Assembly: GCA_902798285.1 (NCBI GenBank)
Contig: CADBVZ010000006.1
Span: forward strand, 62,001-126,000
DNA length: 64,000 nucleotides
From: an uncultured Prevotella sp.
Lineage (GTDB): Bacteria > Bacteroidota > Bacteroidia > Bacteroidales > Bacteroidaceae
Direction of reading: 5' to 3'
The number at the start of each line of letters is the position of its first letter. The first letter of the stretch is position 1. The position numbers and the translations under genes are program-made. The notes beneath the pieces are model-generated. The model did no database searches, was not told the origin of the DNA, and worked only from the letters and a program-made list of their open reading frames with translations. This document shows positions 27,059-35,282 of the stretch, in pieces.

Positions 27059-27640
27059 ATGGCAAAGACTTCAAAACCATCCGAGAACAATGAACTCGAG
27101 CAGTTGCGTGCCGAGAATGCCGCCCTGCGCGAGGAAGTCAGTCAACTCAAGGACGAGATGATCCGTCTCGTCAGTCGTAACCTCGACCTCACCGAGCGTT
27201 TCGAGGACGATGTCGACCTGCGCCGCCGTGTACAGGTGGCCCGCGAGATCTTCGATGGCAACATTGAGCGTCAGCGCAATGCCGACCTTCAGGACGACGG
27301 TCAGCTCCTGGCCCTCATCGAGATGCGCGTGGAGCAGGATATGCTCCATCAGGATCCCAATTTCGACACAGCCGCTCTGGCGCGCCTCTTAGGCGTCAGT
27401 CAGGAGCGTCTCAGCCGCCTATTCCACAAGCAGACCATCTATCGCACCCCCGAGGCTTATATCGATAATATCCGCCTCTTGTCGGCCATGCGCCTGCTGC
27501 GCGAGGAGCCCAACTACAACATTGCCGTCATAGCCGAGGAAGCCGGCTTCGGCAACGTGCGCACCATGCAGCGCCGTTTTCAGGATGCCGTAGGCATGAC
27601 CCCCGTAGAATATCGACTCATGATGACCCGCGATAAGTAG
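27059..27640 (+). CDS. AraC-type regulator with an N-terminal coiled coil, 193 aa
   Basis: Residues about 12-45 form a leucine-zipper-like coiled coil (LEQLRAENAALREEVSQLKD). Residues about 90-190 hold the two AraC helix-turn-helix units (LARLLGVSQERLSRLF and IAVIAEEAGFGNVRTMQRRF) ending MTPVEYRLMM. It has no ligand-binding or receiver domain, so dimerisation may be constitutive or partner-controlled. It sits between two receptor paralogues and probably regulates them. Confidence 0.88.
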   Translation: MAKTSKPSENNELEQLRAENAALREEVSQLKDEMIRLVSRNLDLTERFEDDVDLRRRVQVAREIFDGNIERQRNADLQDDGQLLALIEMRVEQDMLHQDPNFDTAALARLLGVSQERLSRLFHKQTIYRTPEAYIDNIRLLSAMRLLREEPNYNIAVIAEEAGFGNVRTMQRRFQDAVGMTPVEYRLMMTRDK

Positions 27641-27645
27641 AAGAT

Positions 27646-30087
27646 ATGAGGAGATTCCTGGTCATAGCACTATTGCCGTTCTTCTGGGCCCTGCCGCTGC
27701 ATGCTCAGGAGGATGATTCCCGTCAGCTCATCAATCAGGCCGAGCAGGCTTACGAGATTGGTCAGATAGAGGAAGCCCAGAACATGCTCCGAGGCCATCT
27801 CGAGGGCATGAACAGCACCCTGAAGCTCCGTGGCTATCGCCTGTTGTCGCTCTGCTGTCTGGCCCTCGATCAGGATGATGAGGCCCGTCGTTACGCCTCT
27901 TTAGTGCTCAAGGAGAATCCCTATTACAGCCCCACCGCTGAATACCCGCCTCGATTCGTCGATATGATCACCGAGCTCCGTCAGGGGCAGATAGCCACCA
28001 TCACCACGGCCTCCAATCAGAGTGAGAGCATCAACGAGGCGCCCTCGCCCGTAACCATCATCACGGCCGAGATGATCGAGGAGTTGGGCTATAACAAGAA
28101 CCTCAATCAGATCCTGGCAGCCTACGTGCCAGGCATGGTCGAGACGTGCCCCAGGTATATAGGCGAGAATCTGGCCACGCATAGTGCTTATAGCTACAAT
28201 CAGGAACTCATCCTGATTATGGAGAACGGTCACCGCCTGAACAGCCGTGAGGACAATATCGGCCCCACCAGCTATTCCATCTCTACCGAGAAGATCGATC
28301 ATATCGAGGTGCTCCGTGGTCCGGCCTCTTCGCTCTATGGTAATGTGGCCGTAACAGCCGTTGTCAATATCATCACCAAGAGCGGTCGTAACATCAATGG
28401 CCTCAAGGCCCGTTACGGCAATGGTACCTTCGGCACCCACAGGGCCGACATCCTCTTGGGCACCCAGTTCATGGATGCTGACATCGCCGCATGGGCGTCG
28501 CTCTATAAATCCAACGGACAGATACGTCATTTCAATGATGGCGATGGCTATTATTCCGATATGTCCACCGAATGGAAAGCCCCCAGCGATTACGTCTTCT
28601 ATGGACCTGACAGGATTTACGTCGACAGTTATCGCAACTCGCCCTCCTACGATGTAGGTCTCACTTTCAGTTTGAAAGGCTTCAACCTTTTGCTCAGCCG
28701 CAAGAGTAGCAAGAAACTCCCTCCCGTTGCCAGTGCCATCGGTTATGATTATGATCTCTATCCTTACATCTATGGCATCATGCCGGGCTATTGCAGTGAG
28801 TCTACACATGCCGAGTTGGGCTATAACCGCATGTTGGGCAGGTTCTCGCTCAATGCCTCGCTTTATGGCGACTGGTGTAATGCCAGCTGTTATGACATCA
28901 TTTGCGATAGGCGTATTATTCAGTATCAAAAATACGACGAAGAAACGGGCGAAATCTTTTGCGATGAAGATGGCAATCCGGTCGATTTTACATACGAAAT
29001 CAATGGTGAGTGGGAGTATGATAACTTTAAGGAAACCACGATAGGAACCATCGTCAAAGCCGGTACCGACTATCAGTTAGGCCGCATGAAAGGTAGTCTG
29101 CTGGTGGGCGGTCAGTATGAGTCCTTCTCGCTCTATTCCATGATCTACTTACATGGAATCGAGTTCGGGTCAGTTGATTATGGAGGCCCCACTACCGTCG
29201 ACTATCTCAAGAATGCCAAGGAGCACACGCTCTCCTTCTTCCTTCAGGACAAGCACTATATCACGCCCAAGTTTATTGTGAACTTAGGCGCCCGCTATGA
29301 TATCAAGAGCCGCGAGTTTAATAGTATCAACGCCTTCTCGCCCCGTCTGGCGCTATTGTATGTGCCTAACAATAAGTTCAGCCTAAAGTTGTCCTATTCC
29401 GAGGCCTACGCCGATCTGGCCTATTCCTACCGCTATTATTTCCAGGGTCGCGAATTCTCCGTCGATCCTCTCCATACATCGGCTATACAGCTCACGGCCA
29501 TGGGAAAGGCGCCCCAGCTTCATCTCAACTACGAGGTTAACGCCTTCTATAATAAATACGACAATCTGCTGCAGTGGACCGTTAGGGACGACGCCCCGGT
29601 CAATGAAGATTATTCTCTCAATAACGGCTCTCTTACCTCTATCGGCCTTGAGTGCAGCGCCAGTTACTCCCATAAGCGTGCTTCCGCCAATCTCTCGCTC
29701 TATTATTGCAAGGATCTCCGTGCCAAGAATTACAACTATAATGAGAGCAAGAACGAAGTTACCGGCGTTCCCCACTTTACGCTCAACCTCCATGGTGCCT
29801 GGAAACTCATTCAGCAGAAGAATCACGAACTCAAGGTTTATGGCCATGCAGCCTATTCAGGCCGCAAACTCAACTATATGCCGCGCGAGGTGCAGGACTA
29901 TTATCTCGATGCCAAGTTGCTCTTCGATCTCGGCCTGAAGTACAGTTACGGCAAGCATCTGCAGTTTGCGCTCGACTGCGAGAACCTCTTCAATACCGAT
30001 CATTATGTCTGCGGCCCTGATCCCAAGTATCTCCCCCATTTCCAGCGCGGCCGCACCCTCATGGCCTCCCTCGCCGTCGCCCTCTGA
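27646..30087 (+). CDS. TPR-fused TonB-dependent receptor, copy 2 (813 aa)
   Basis: Same layout as copy 1: signal peptide, TPR-like segment (AEQAYEIGQIEEAQNMLRGH), plug with PSPVTIITAEMIEELGYNKN and VLRGPASSLYGNVAVTAVVN, and a barrel ending ASLAVAL. Plug and TPR parts are near-identical to copy 1, while surface-loop regions (residues about 300-480) differ, pointing to duplication then divergence of ligand loops. It begins 5 bases after the AraC gene and is the last gene of the run. Confidence 0.88.
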   Translation: MRRFLVIALLPFFWALPLHAQEDDSRQLINQAEQAYEIGQIEEAQNMLRGHLEGMNSTLKLRGYRLLSLCCLALDQDDEARRYASLVLKENPYYSPTAEYPPRFVDMITELRQGQIATITTASNQSESINEAPSPVTIITAEMIEELGYNKNLNQILAAYVPGMVETCPRYIGENLATHSAYSYNQELILIMENGHRLNSREDNIGPTSYSISTEKIDHIEVLRGPASSLYGNVAVTAVVNIITKSGRNINGLKARYGNGTFGTHRADILLGTQFMDADIAAWASLYKSNGQIRHFNDGDGYYSDMSTEWKAPSDYVFYGPDRIYVDSYRNSPSYDVGLTFSLKGFNLLLSRKSSKKLPPVASAIGYDYDLYPYIYGIMPGYCSESTHAELGYNRMLGRFSLNASLYGDWCNASCYDIICDRRIIQYQKYDEETGEIFCDEDGNPVDFTYEINGEWEYDNFKETTIGTIVKAGTDYQLGRMKGSLLVGGQYESFSLYSMIYLHGIEFGSVDYGGPTTVDYLKNAKEHTLSFFLQDKHYITPKFIVNLGARYDIKSREFNSINAFSPRLALLYVPNNKFSLKLSYSEAYADLAYSYRYYFQGREFSVDPLHTSAIQLTAMGKAPQLHLNYEVNAFYNKYDNLLQWTVRDDAPVNEDYSLNNGSLTSIGLECSASYSHKRASANLSLYYCKDLRAKNYNYNESKNEVTGVPHFTLNLHGAWKLIQQKNHELKVYGHAAYSGRKLNYMPREVQDYYLDAKLLFDLGLKYSYGKHLQFALDCENLFNTDHYVCGPDPKYLPHFQRGRTLMASLAVAL

Positions 30088-30130
30088 GCAAGCCCCGATG
30101 GCCTCGCGCGCGAAAAAAATCAAATAAAAT

Positions 30131-30161
30131 TTGGTTTTTTCCTGACAAATTCGTAATTTTG
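30131..30161 (+). promoter_or_regulatory. Promoter of the lipoprotein pair
   Basis: TTG at 30131-30133, a 20-base spacer and TAATTTTG at 30154-30161, 38 bases before the start. Confidence 0.75.
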
Positions 30162-30199
30162 CCCCCAAATCAATTAAATTATAAACCAACCTGATAAAA

Positions 30200-31423
30200 A
30201 TGAAACCATCATTCAGACATTTCCTGGGAAGCATGCTCCTGCTGGCATTGCCCCTGATGCTTACCTCGTGCGAGGGAGAGTTCGACGACATTTTCGGCGA
30301 GTGGAGCCGCCCCACAGGCCAGCAAAACAATGAGCCCCCCAAGCCCGATGATACCCCCGTTGCCGTTACTGGCGTAACCATCGATCAATCCACACTTTCG
30401 CTCGCCATCGATGCCAGCGCCCAGCTGGTAGCCACCGTTCTGCCTGCCGACGCAGCCAATAAGAGCGTTTCGTGGTCATCGAGCAATGCAGCCGTAGCCA
30501 CCGTCGATGCCAATGGTAATGTGAAGGCCGTAGCCGCCGGCACAGCCACCATCACCGTTACCACCACCGATGGCGCCAAGACCGCCACCTGCGCAGTTAC
30601 CGTAGCCAAGAAGTCCGGCTCCATCAAATACGCCACCAGCAGCGTTGGCAAGACCTTCGGCGATAAAGCCTTCACCAACACGCTCACCAACACGGGCGAT
30701 GGCACAGTGACCTACAAGTCGTCGAACACCGCTGTAGCCGAGGTGAACGCCACCACAGGCGAGGTGACCATCAAGGGCGATGGCGATGCCATCATCACCG
30801 CCACCGTTACCGATACCGATAACTACGCTTACGAGGTGAAGACCGCCAAATACACCCTCGGCGTAGGCACCGCCACCATGACGGTTACTGCCCCTGACGT
30901 TTCCGTTACCTACGATAAGAATGCTCACGGCATCACCGTTACCGCTCCCGCCGATGCCACCATTAAATACGGCAAAGTTGAGGGCACGTACGATCTTGAC
31001 GCCAGCCCCACATACACCAATGCCGACACTTACAAAGTGTATTACCAAGTTACCAAGTTTGGCTTTACCACTGTTACCGGCTCTGCAAAGGTAGTTATCA
31101 GCAAGGCCGCCGGCGAAATCAAATACGCCGATGGCAGTGTTACTAAAAACTCCATTGACACCAAGTTTACGAACACCCTTTCTGATGATGGCGATGCAAA
31201 GACCAATAACAAGGTCAGTTATTCATCTTCGGAAACTACTGTGGCTTCCATCGATGCTAACGGCGAGGTAACTATCGTGGGTGCAGGCACCACTACCATT
31301 ACCGCCACCGTGACCGCTGAGAAAAACTATCATTACGCCACCGCCAGTGCTCAATACACCTTGACAGTAAGACCCACTTCGAGCGTTCAGGACTATAACA
31401 CTGGTGGCACACAGAACTGGTAA
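30200..31423 (+). CDS. Big2 (Ig-like) repeat lipoprotein, 407 aa
   Basis: Signal MKPSFRHFLGSMLLLALPLMLTSC with the lipobox Cys24. A Pro-rich linker is followed by at least three Ig-like units with Big2 signatures (VSWSSSNAAVATVDANGNVKAV, YKSSNTAVAEVNATTGEVTI, YSSSETTVASIDANGEVTIV). It is probably a surface lipoprotein that presents or spaces a partner. It has its own promoter and is followed 16 bases later by a fimbrillin-like lipoprotein. Confidence 0.88.
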   Translation: MKPSFRHFLGSMLLLALPLMLTSCEGEFDDIFGEWSRPTGQQNNEPPKPDDTPVAVTGVTIDQSTLSLAIDASAQLVATVLPADAANKSVSWSSSNAAVATVDANGNVKAVAAGTATITVTTTDGAKTATCAVTVAKKSGSIKYATSSVGKTFGDKAFTNTLTNTGDGTVTYKSSNTAVAEVNATTGEVTIKGDGDAIITATVTDTDNYAYEVKTAKYTLGVGTATMTVTAPDVSVTYDKNAHGITVTAPADATIKYGKVEGTYDLDASPTYTNADTYKVYYQVTKFGFTTVTGSAKVVISKAAGEIKYADGSVTKNSIDTKFTNTLSDDGDAKTNNKVSYSSSETTVASIDANGEVTIVGAGTTTITATVTAEKNYHYATASAQYTLTVRPTSSVQDYNTGGTQNW

Positions 31424-31439
31424 TTATACGCTTATCACC

Positions 31440-33005
31440 ATGAAACTAAATAAGATATTCCTAAGCATGGCTGCCCTCGCATTCCTGGGCGCCATGACGG
31501 TAGGCTGCTCCGGCGACGATCTGGCCGCTGAAACCCCGCAGCTCCCCAATACAACCAATGGCACTGTGGTGACCAAGGTCACCGTTAGCCTCGATGAACA
31601 TGCATCAACCCGCATGCTTGATCCTACTGGTTTGAAGACCTTCGAAGAGGGCGATAAGATAGCTGTAATTTATACGAATACGGCTGGCGTAACGGTGAAA
31701 GCCGAGAGTGACCCGCTCCAAGCCACCGATCTGCATGATGCAAAAAAAACAGCCTCGTTCTCTGTAACGCTTACAAATCCGCAGGCCAATACCCCTGTGC
31801 GTTATATCTATCCCGCAGCAATGGCTGCCGACGATGTCTCGGCTACAACTCCAGATAATGATGCTACCATTAAGTGGACGAATCTTGCCACGCAGGATGG
31901 TGATTTTGCTTTTATCTCCGAATACGTCGACCTCGCAGTCTTTGATGGCACAATGACTGCCCAGAGCAATCTCCCCAAAACAGCAACGCTCGAGAATCAG
32001 CTGACCGTTGGAGCTTTCACCATCAAGAACAGCGGTGGAACAGACATCACCAACACCGTCACCAGTCTGACCATCAGCGATGGCACGAACACCTATAATG
32101 TCAGTCCATCGACACTGTCCACTATTTACGTGGCCATGAAGCCAATCAGCGATACTCAGACCGTCGTCGTTCAGGCCACTGACGGCACGGCCCACTATGT
32201 GAAGACCGTTACCGGTAAGACGCTCGCCAAAAACAATATTACTCCCGTAAATGTAAAGATGTTCACTGGTACGCCCGCATCGAGTGCCTTACCAGCCAAC
32301 TTAGGTAATTTTCTTGGTGCCGACGGTTTCATCTATCCCAGTTCGGTCGCAGCCACTACTACTGGTACCACCCCTGTGGCTGTAATTGCCTACGTGGGGA
32401 GCGTTTCGAACTACTTCAACAAATTCCTTGCCATTGCGCTGACAGATGTAGATAACAGCTATCACACCTGCGCCGATGCCTTGACGAAGGTTGGCGAATA
32501 TGCTGCTGCCCATCCCATCACCATCGACGGTACGATCCACAACAGCAATGCCATCGGAGCAACCTGTTATGACATAGTGGCCGACGACGTGAACACTTCT
32601 TCCGCCACCCGTACGACGGGTGTGGTGAAGGGCTGGCGACTGCCGAGCGTGACCGACTGGCGTTATATCTTTGATGGTCTTGGCAGACAAAAAGCAAGTC
32701 TGACGCTGGTGGCAAAGAGAACTGGAGGAGAGCCTAAGCCTACCTTTAGTGAAGATGCTACTCCTACTAATCCGAAAGGTGTGGAGGACATGATGGTTTA
32801 TCGTAATGGCGATAATGGCAGTTCGTTGCGTACTGCCATCAATACCGCCTGCGGTAATGATGCTTTGCAGTCCAATTCCTACTGGAGTAGTTCGCAGCTC
32901 AGTAGTGAGAGTAATAAAGCGTGGGTATATTATTTACAGTGGGGGCAAATCTTTTCTTATCCTAAGACCAAAGAACATAATGTGCGTGCAGTTTTCGCAT
33001 ACTAA
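31440..33005 (+). CDS. Fimbrillin-like lipoprotein with a DUF1566-type C-terminal domain
   Basis: From the ATG at 31440 the protein has 521 residues. Signal MKLNKIFLSMAALAFLGAM then TVGC gives a lipobox. Residues about 35-290 resemble fimbrillin/Mfa-like beta domains (VTVSLDEHASTRML, FEEGDKIAVIY, VRYIYPAAM). The C-terminus has GWRLPSVTDWRYIF, SNSYWSSSQ and VRAVFAY, the pattern of DUF1566/Lcl-type adhesin tips. It is probably a surface adhesin or pilus tip subunit. Confidence 0.8.
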   Translation: MKLNKIFLSMAALAFLGAMTVGCSGDDLAAETPQLPNTTNGTVVTKVTVSLDEHASTRMLDPTGLKTFEEGDKIAVIYTNTAGVTVKAESDPLQATDLHDAKKTASFSVTLTNPQANTPVRYIYPAAMAADDVSATTPDNDATIKWTNLATQDGDFAFISEYVDLAVFDGTMTAQSNLPKTATLENQLTVGAFTIKNSGGTDITNTVTSLTISDGTNTYNVSPSTLSTIYVAMKPISDTQTVVVQATDGTAHYVKTVTGKTLAKNNITPVNVKMFTGTPASSALPANLGNFLGADGFIYPSSVAATTTGTTPVAVIAYVGSVSNYFNKFLAIALTDVDNSYHTCADALTKVGEYAAAHPITIDGTIHNSNAIGATCYDIVADDVNTSSATRTTGVVKGWRLPSVTDWRYIFDGLGRQKASLTLVAKRTGGEPKPTFSEDATPTNPKGVEDMMVYRNGDNGSSLRTAINTACGNDALQSNSYWSSSQLSSESNKAWVYYLQWGQIFSYPKTKEHNVRAVFAY

Positions 33006-33042
33006 CGGATCACGCGACGGTTCTCCGATTTACTCTGCTTGG

Positions 33043-33116
33043 TCCTGACAGGGGACAGGTACCTGTCAGCCATTAGCGCAAAATTGTATCTGACAGGTAC
33101 CTGTCCCCTGTTAGGA
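33043..33116. repeat. 27-bp inverted repeat with nested palindromes
   Basis: Arms 33043-33069 and 33090-33116 match in 26 of 27 positions around a 20-base loop. Each arm contains the palindrome ACAGGTACCTGT. It lies 38 bases after the adhesin stop. Confidence 0.9.
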
Positions 33117-33202
33117 TGCTGCCTCTAGGCTCAGGGAGGGTCGCGGATGTCAAAGTGCTATCTTCCTGAGTGACTAAGGGTTGACAGAGATAAAACGAAA
33201 GG

Positions 33203-33233
33203 CCTCGCTAATGGATGTTAGCGAGGTCTTTTT
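33203..33233 (+). terminator. Intrinsic terminator
   Basis: CCTCGCTAA (33203-33211) pairs with TTAGCGAGG (33218-33226), followed by TCTTTTTG. It ends transcription of the lipoprotein pair. Confidence 0.85.
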
Positions 33234-33388
33234 GTGGGCTTCTCCTTATTATTTGCCACTTCTGATGTTGGCTTTCGGATTATCTACCTGCGAGTGATTC
33301 TGTTATGATTGTGTGTGTCAAAATAATTCATTATCCAATTTATAAGGCGAAAAATACCTAAAAATGGGCCATTTAGAGGGGTGGAGGT

Positions 33389-33465
33389 TTAGTCGGAGTA
33401 AAGTCGGACTTTACTCGGAGTAAACCTCCACTTTACTCGGAGGAAAGTCTGAGCTTACTCGGAGG
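33389..33465. repeat. Degenerate 22-bp tandem repeat, 3.5 copies
   Basis: Units start at 33389, 33411, 33433 and 33455 (last one partial); each opens TTACTCGGAG (TTAGTCGGAG in the first). Imperfect hairpins can form between units. Confidence 0.85.
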
Positions 33466-33521
33466 GCATCGCGAAGCGGGTATTCAATCGAAAATCGTGT
33501 AAAAATAAATCAAATATTTAT

Positions 33522-33664
33522 GTAACGTTGTAACACTGTTACAATGTTACAATTCGAGTTGTAACAAAATTCAGGATAAGTGTTACAGAAATATTCTGAA
33601 ATCCCTTTAAATAAAGGGTTTCCAGTATAGATGGAAAGTATTGTAACACTGTTACAACTGTTAC
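33522..33664. promoter_or_regulatory. Operator-like palindrome cluster
   Basis: The 17-bp palindrome TTGTAACACTGTTACAA occurs identically at 33528-33544 and 33641-33657. Nine GTAAC/GTTAC half-sites fall within 143 bases. It lies upstream of the 33796 gene promoter. Confidence 0.7.
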
Positions 33665-33733
33665 AAATACTGTCAACGAAATCAGGAAATAACGGGTTTT
33701 TGCCTGATTATGCCAGGAATCGGGGGATATTAT

Positions 33734-33764
33734 TTGGTTATCTCTCGCTTTTTGATTACCTTTG
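33734..33764 (+). promoter_or_regulatory. Promoter of the 33796 gene
   Basis: TTG 33734-33736, a 20-base spacer and TACCTTTG 33757-33764; the ATG follows 31 bases later. Confidence 0.75.
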
Positions 33765-33795
33765 CACCTCGAAAATTCAAAAAACACCCTTAACA

Positions 33796-35202
33796 ATGAG
33801 TCAAAAGGAACAGAAGAAATGGGAGGAAATGATCTGTCTGACGACAGACCATGAAGTAGAAGAGATGCTCAGAACGCTGGAATACAACTGGGATACAGCC
33901 GCCAGCCGAATGGAGCAGATAACGCATGACCGCCAGCTAGGACTATATGACGATAGCGGCGTGGAGGCTATGGCTGTGTTCAACCGTATGGAGCGGGTGG
34001 GCACGCTGCTCTTTGCCCTGTATTCACGTCCTCAAGCCCTGTTGCTCAGTGGTTTCCGCAGTTTGCTGAGCAGGATGAACGCCGACCACAGGATGGACGC
34101 TGAAATCGCCTCGCTGATTTCACCCAGAAAGGGTAGGGAGATGGTGATTGATGCGCCTACCATCTGGAAACGTATTCAGGAAACCTACGAGCGTAATACC
34201 CCATCGCGCCAGCACGACGGAGCCATGCTCCGTAAGCTCTTCAAGGATCATTACATACCTAATATGGACGATGAGGACACGATGGGCTGGATGACGGAAC
34301 TCGTGAAACCTACACCAGAGGACCAAGAGAAACTGGAGTTTGTAAACCAGATGATCGACTCGATGGTGTATCTGAGCGAGAACTTGGGGAAGGCCCTTTC
34401 GGGCTCCAGACAGCAGATAGGTATGGGACTGATGATGATGCAACAGGCCATGGAGACCATCAGTCAGTATGCCGACCTGGGGCAGATGAGCAACGAGGCG
34501 GTCGATGCTCTTTTTGAGGAAGCCAAGCAGGAACTGATGAAAAGCGAGGCCTGGCGGACCTACTGGCGCGACCATGTGGCCCACCTGTCGCTCATGGGCG
34601 AGAACCAGTTGGCAGAACAGCTGAAGGCCGATGCCGAGGAGGTGGAACAGCAGCTGCTGGACCTTCACGGGTACATCTATAATAAATGGGATGAGTCGGC
34701 CGATGCCTTCGGTGCGGCTCTGAAGGAGAGCCATCTGAGTGATGACGAGATGCTCAGACTGATATTCCTGCTGGCCAAGAAGGAGATGCTGGAGAAAGAG
34801 GGCGATCTGCCCGACAGTCATCTCCTGAAGATGCGTAACAATGTATTGGAATGGGCTGCCAAACTCGACGTGCTATGCTCAGAAAAGTATTATGCTCACT
34901 ATGAAGAGATATGGCAGGACATTGTGCAGAACCCCATCATAGGCGCCCAACTATCCGAATACCGCAACGGCAAGCACAATAAGGGCTTCAACATGCAGTG
35001 CTTCTGTCATATCATCGGTTGGCTGATGCGCGAGAAACAGTTCTTTGAAACTGACTCGCCAGCGGAACTGGCCAGAGTGCTTGGCGATAAATATTCGAAG
35101 GACACTTTCAAGGATTATATCAAGAAAACGAATATAGTGCTAACAGCGCAGAGTGTTTTTGAACTGGAATCGATCATAAATCACTATAAATCGGAAAAAT
35201 AA
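33796..35202 (+). CDS. Helical hypothetical protein, 468 aa
   Basis: The start is the ATG of MSQKEQKKWEEMICLTTDHE at 33796; the frame is open 55 codons further up, but that region holds the promoter. The protein is almost entirely helical, soluble and acidic, with no signal peptide and no motif I recognise. Segments such as KSEAWRTYWRDHVAHLS and FNMQCFCHIIGWLM look conserved. It precedes a VirE_N/DUF3987-type gene, as large unknowns do near the relative at 1-873, so it probably belongs to the same accessory module. Confidence 0.7.
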   Translation: MSQKEQKKWEEMICLTTDHEVEEMLRTLEYNWDTAASRMEQITHDRQLGLYDDSGVEAMAVFNRMERVGTLLFALYSRPQALLLSGFRSLLSRMNADHRMDAEIASLISPRKGREMVIDAPTIWKRIQETYERNTPSRQHDGAMLRKLFKDHYIPNMDDEDTMGWMTELVKPTPEDQEKLEFVNQMIDSMVYLSENLGKALSGSRQQIGMGLMMMQQAMETISQYADLGQMSNEAVDALFEEAKQELMKSEAWRTYWRDHVAHLSLMGENQLAEQLKADAEEVEQQLLDLHGYIYNKWDESADAFGAALKESHLSDDEMLRLIFLLAKKEMLEKEGDLPDSHLLKMRNNVLEWAAKLDVLCSEKYYAHYEEIWQDIVQNPIIGAQLSEYRNGKHNKGFNMQCFCHIIGWLMREKQFFETDSPAELARVLGDKYSKDTFKDYIKKTNIVLTAQSVFELESIINHYKSEK

Positions 35203-35204
35203 GG

Positions 35205-35227
35205 GCGGGGAAGATTCCCCGCTTTTG
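35205..35227 (+). terminator. Terminator between the two module genes
   Basis: GCGGGGAA (35205-35212) pairs with TTCCCCGC (35215-35222), followed by TTTTG. The tight loop may open by one or two pairs. Confidence 0.7.
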
Positions 35228-35282
35228 TTTTCCCTAACTCCCCAGCGAAATTTGCAACGTGAAATCAAATAAATCAGAAATC

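Noticed and set aside
24565-30087. SusC/SusD polysaccharide utilisation locus
   Set aside because: No SusD gene, no glycoside hydrolases, and the receptors lack the carboxypeptidase-like N-terminal domain.
31605-32195. 196-codon minus-strand frame
   Set aside because: Antisense shadow of the fimbrillin-like gene; no coding signature.
33389-33465. CRISPR array
   Set aside because: Repeat units are contiguous without unique spacers, degenerate, and no cas genes are present.
33631-33795. 55-codon upstream extension of the 468-aa protein
   Set aside because: It covers one operator palindrome and the -33/-7 promoter; the ATG at 33796 follows at normal distance.
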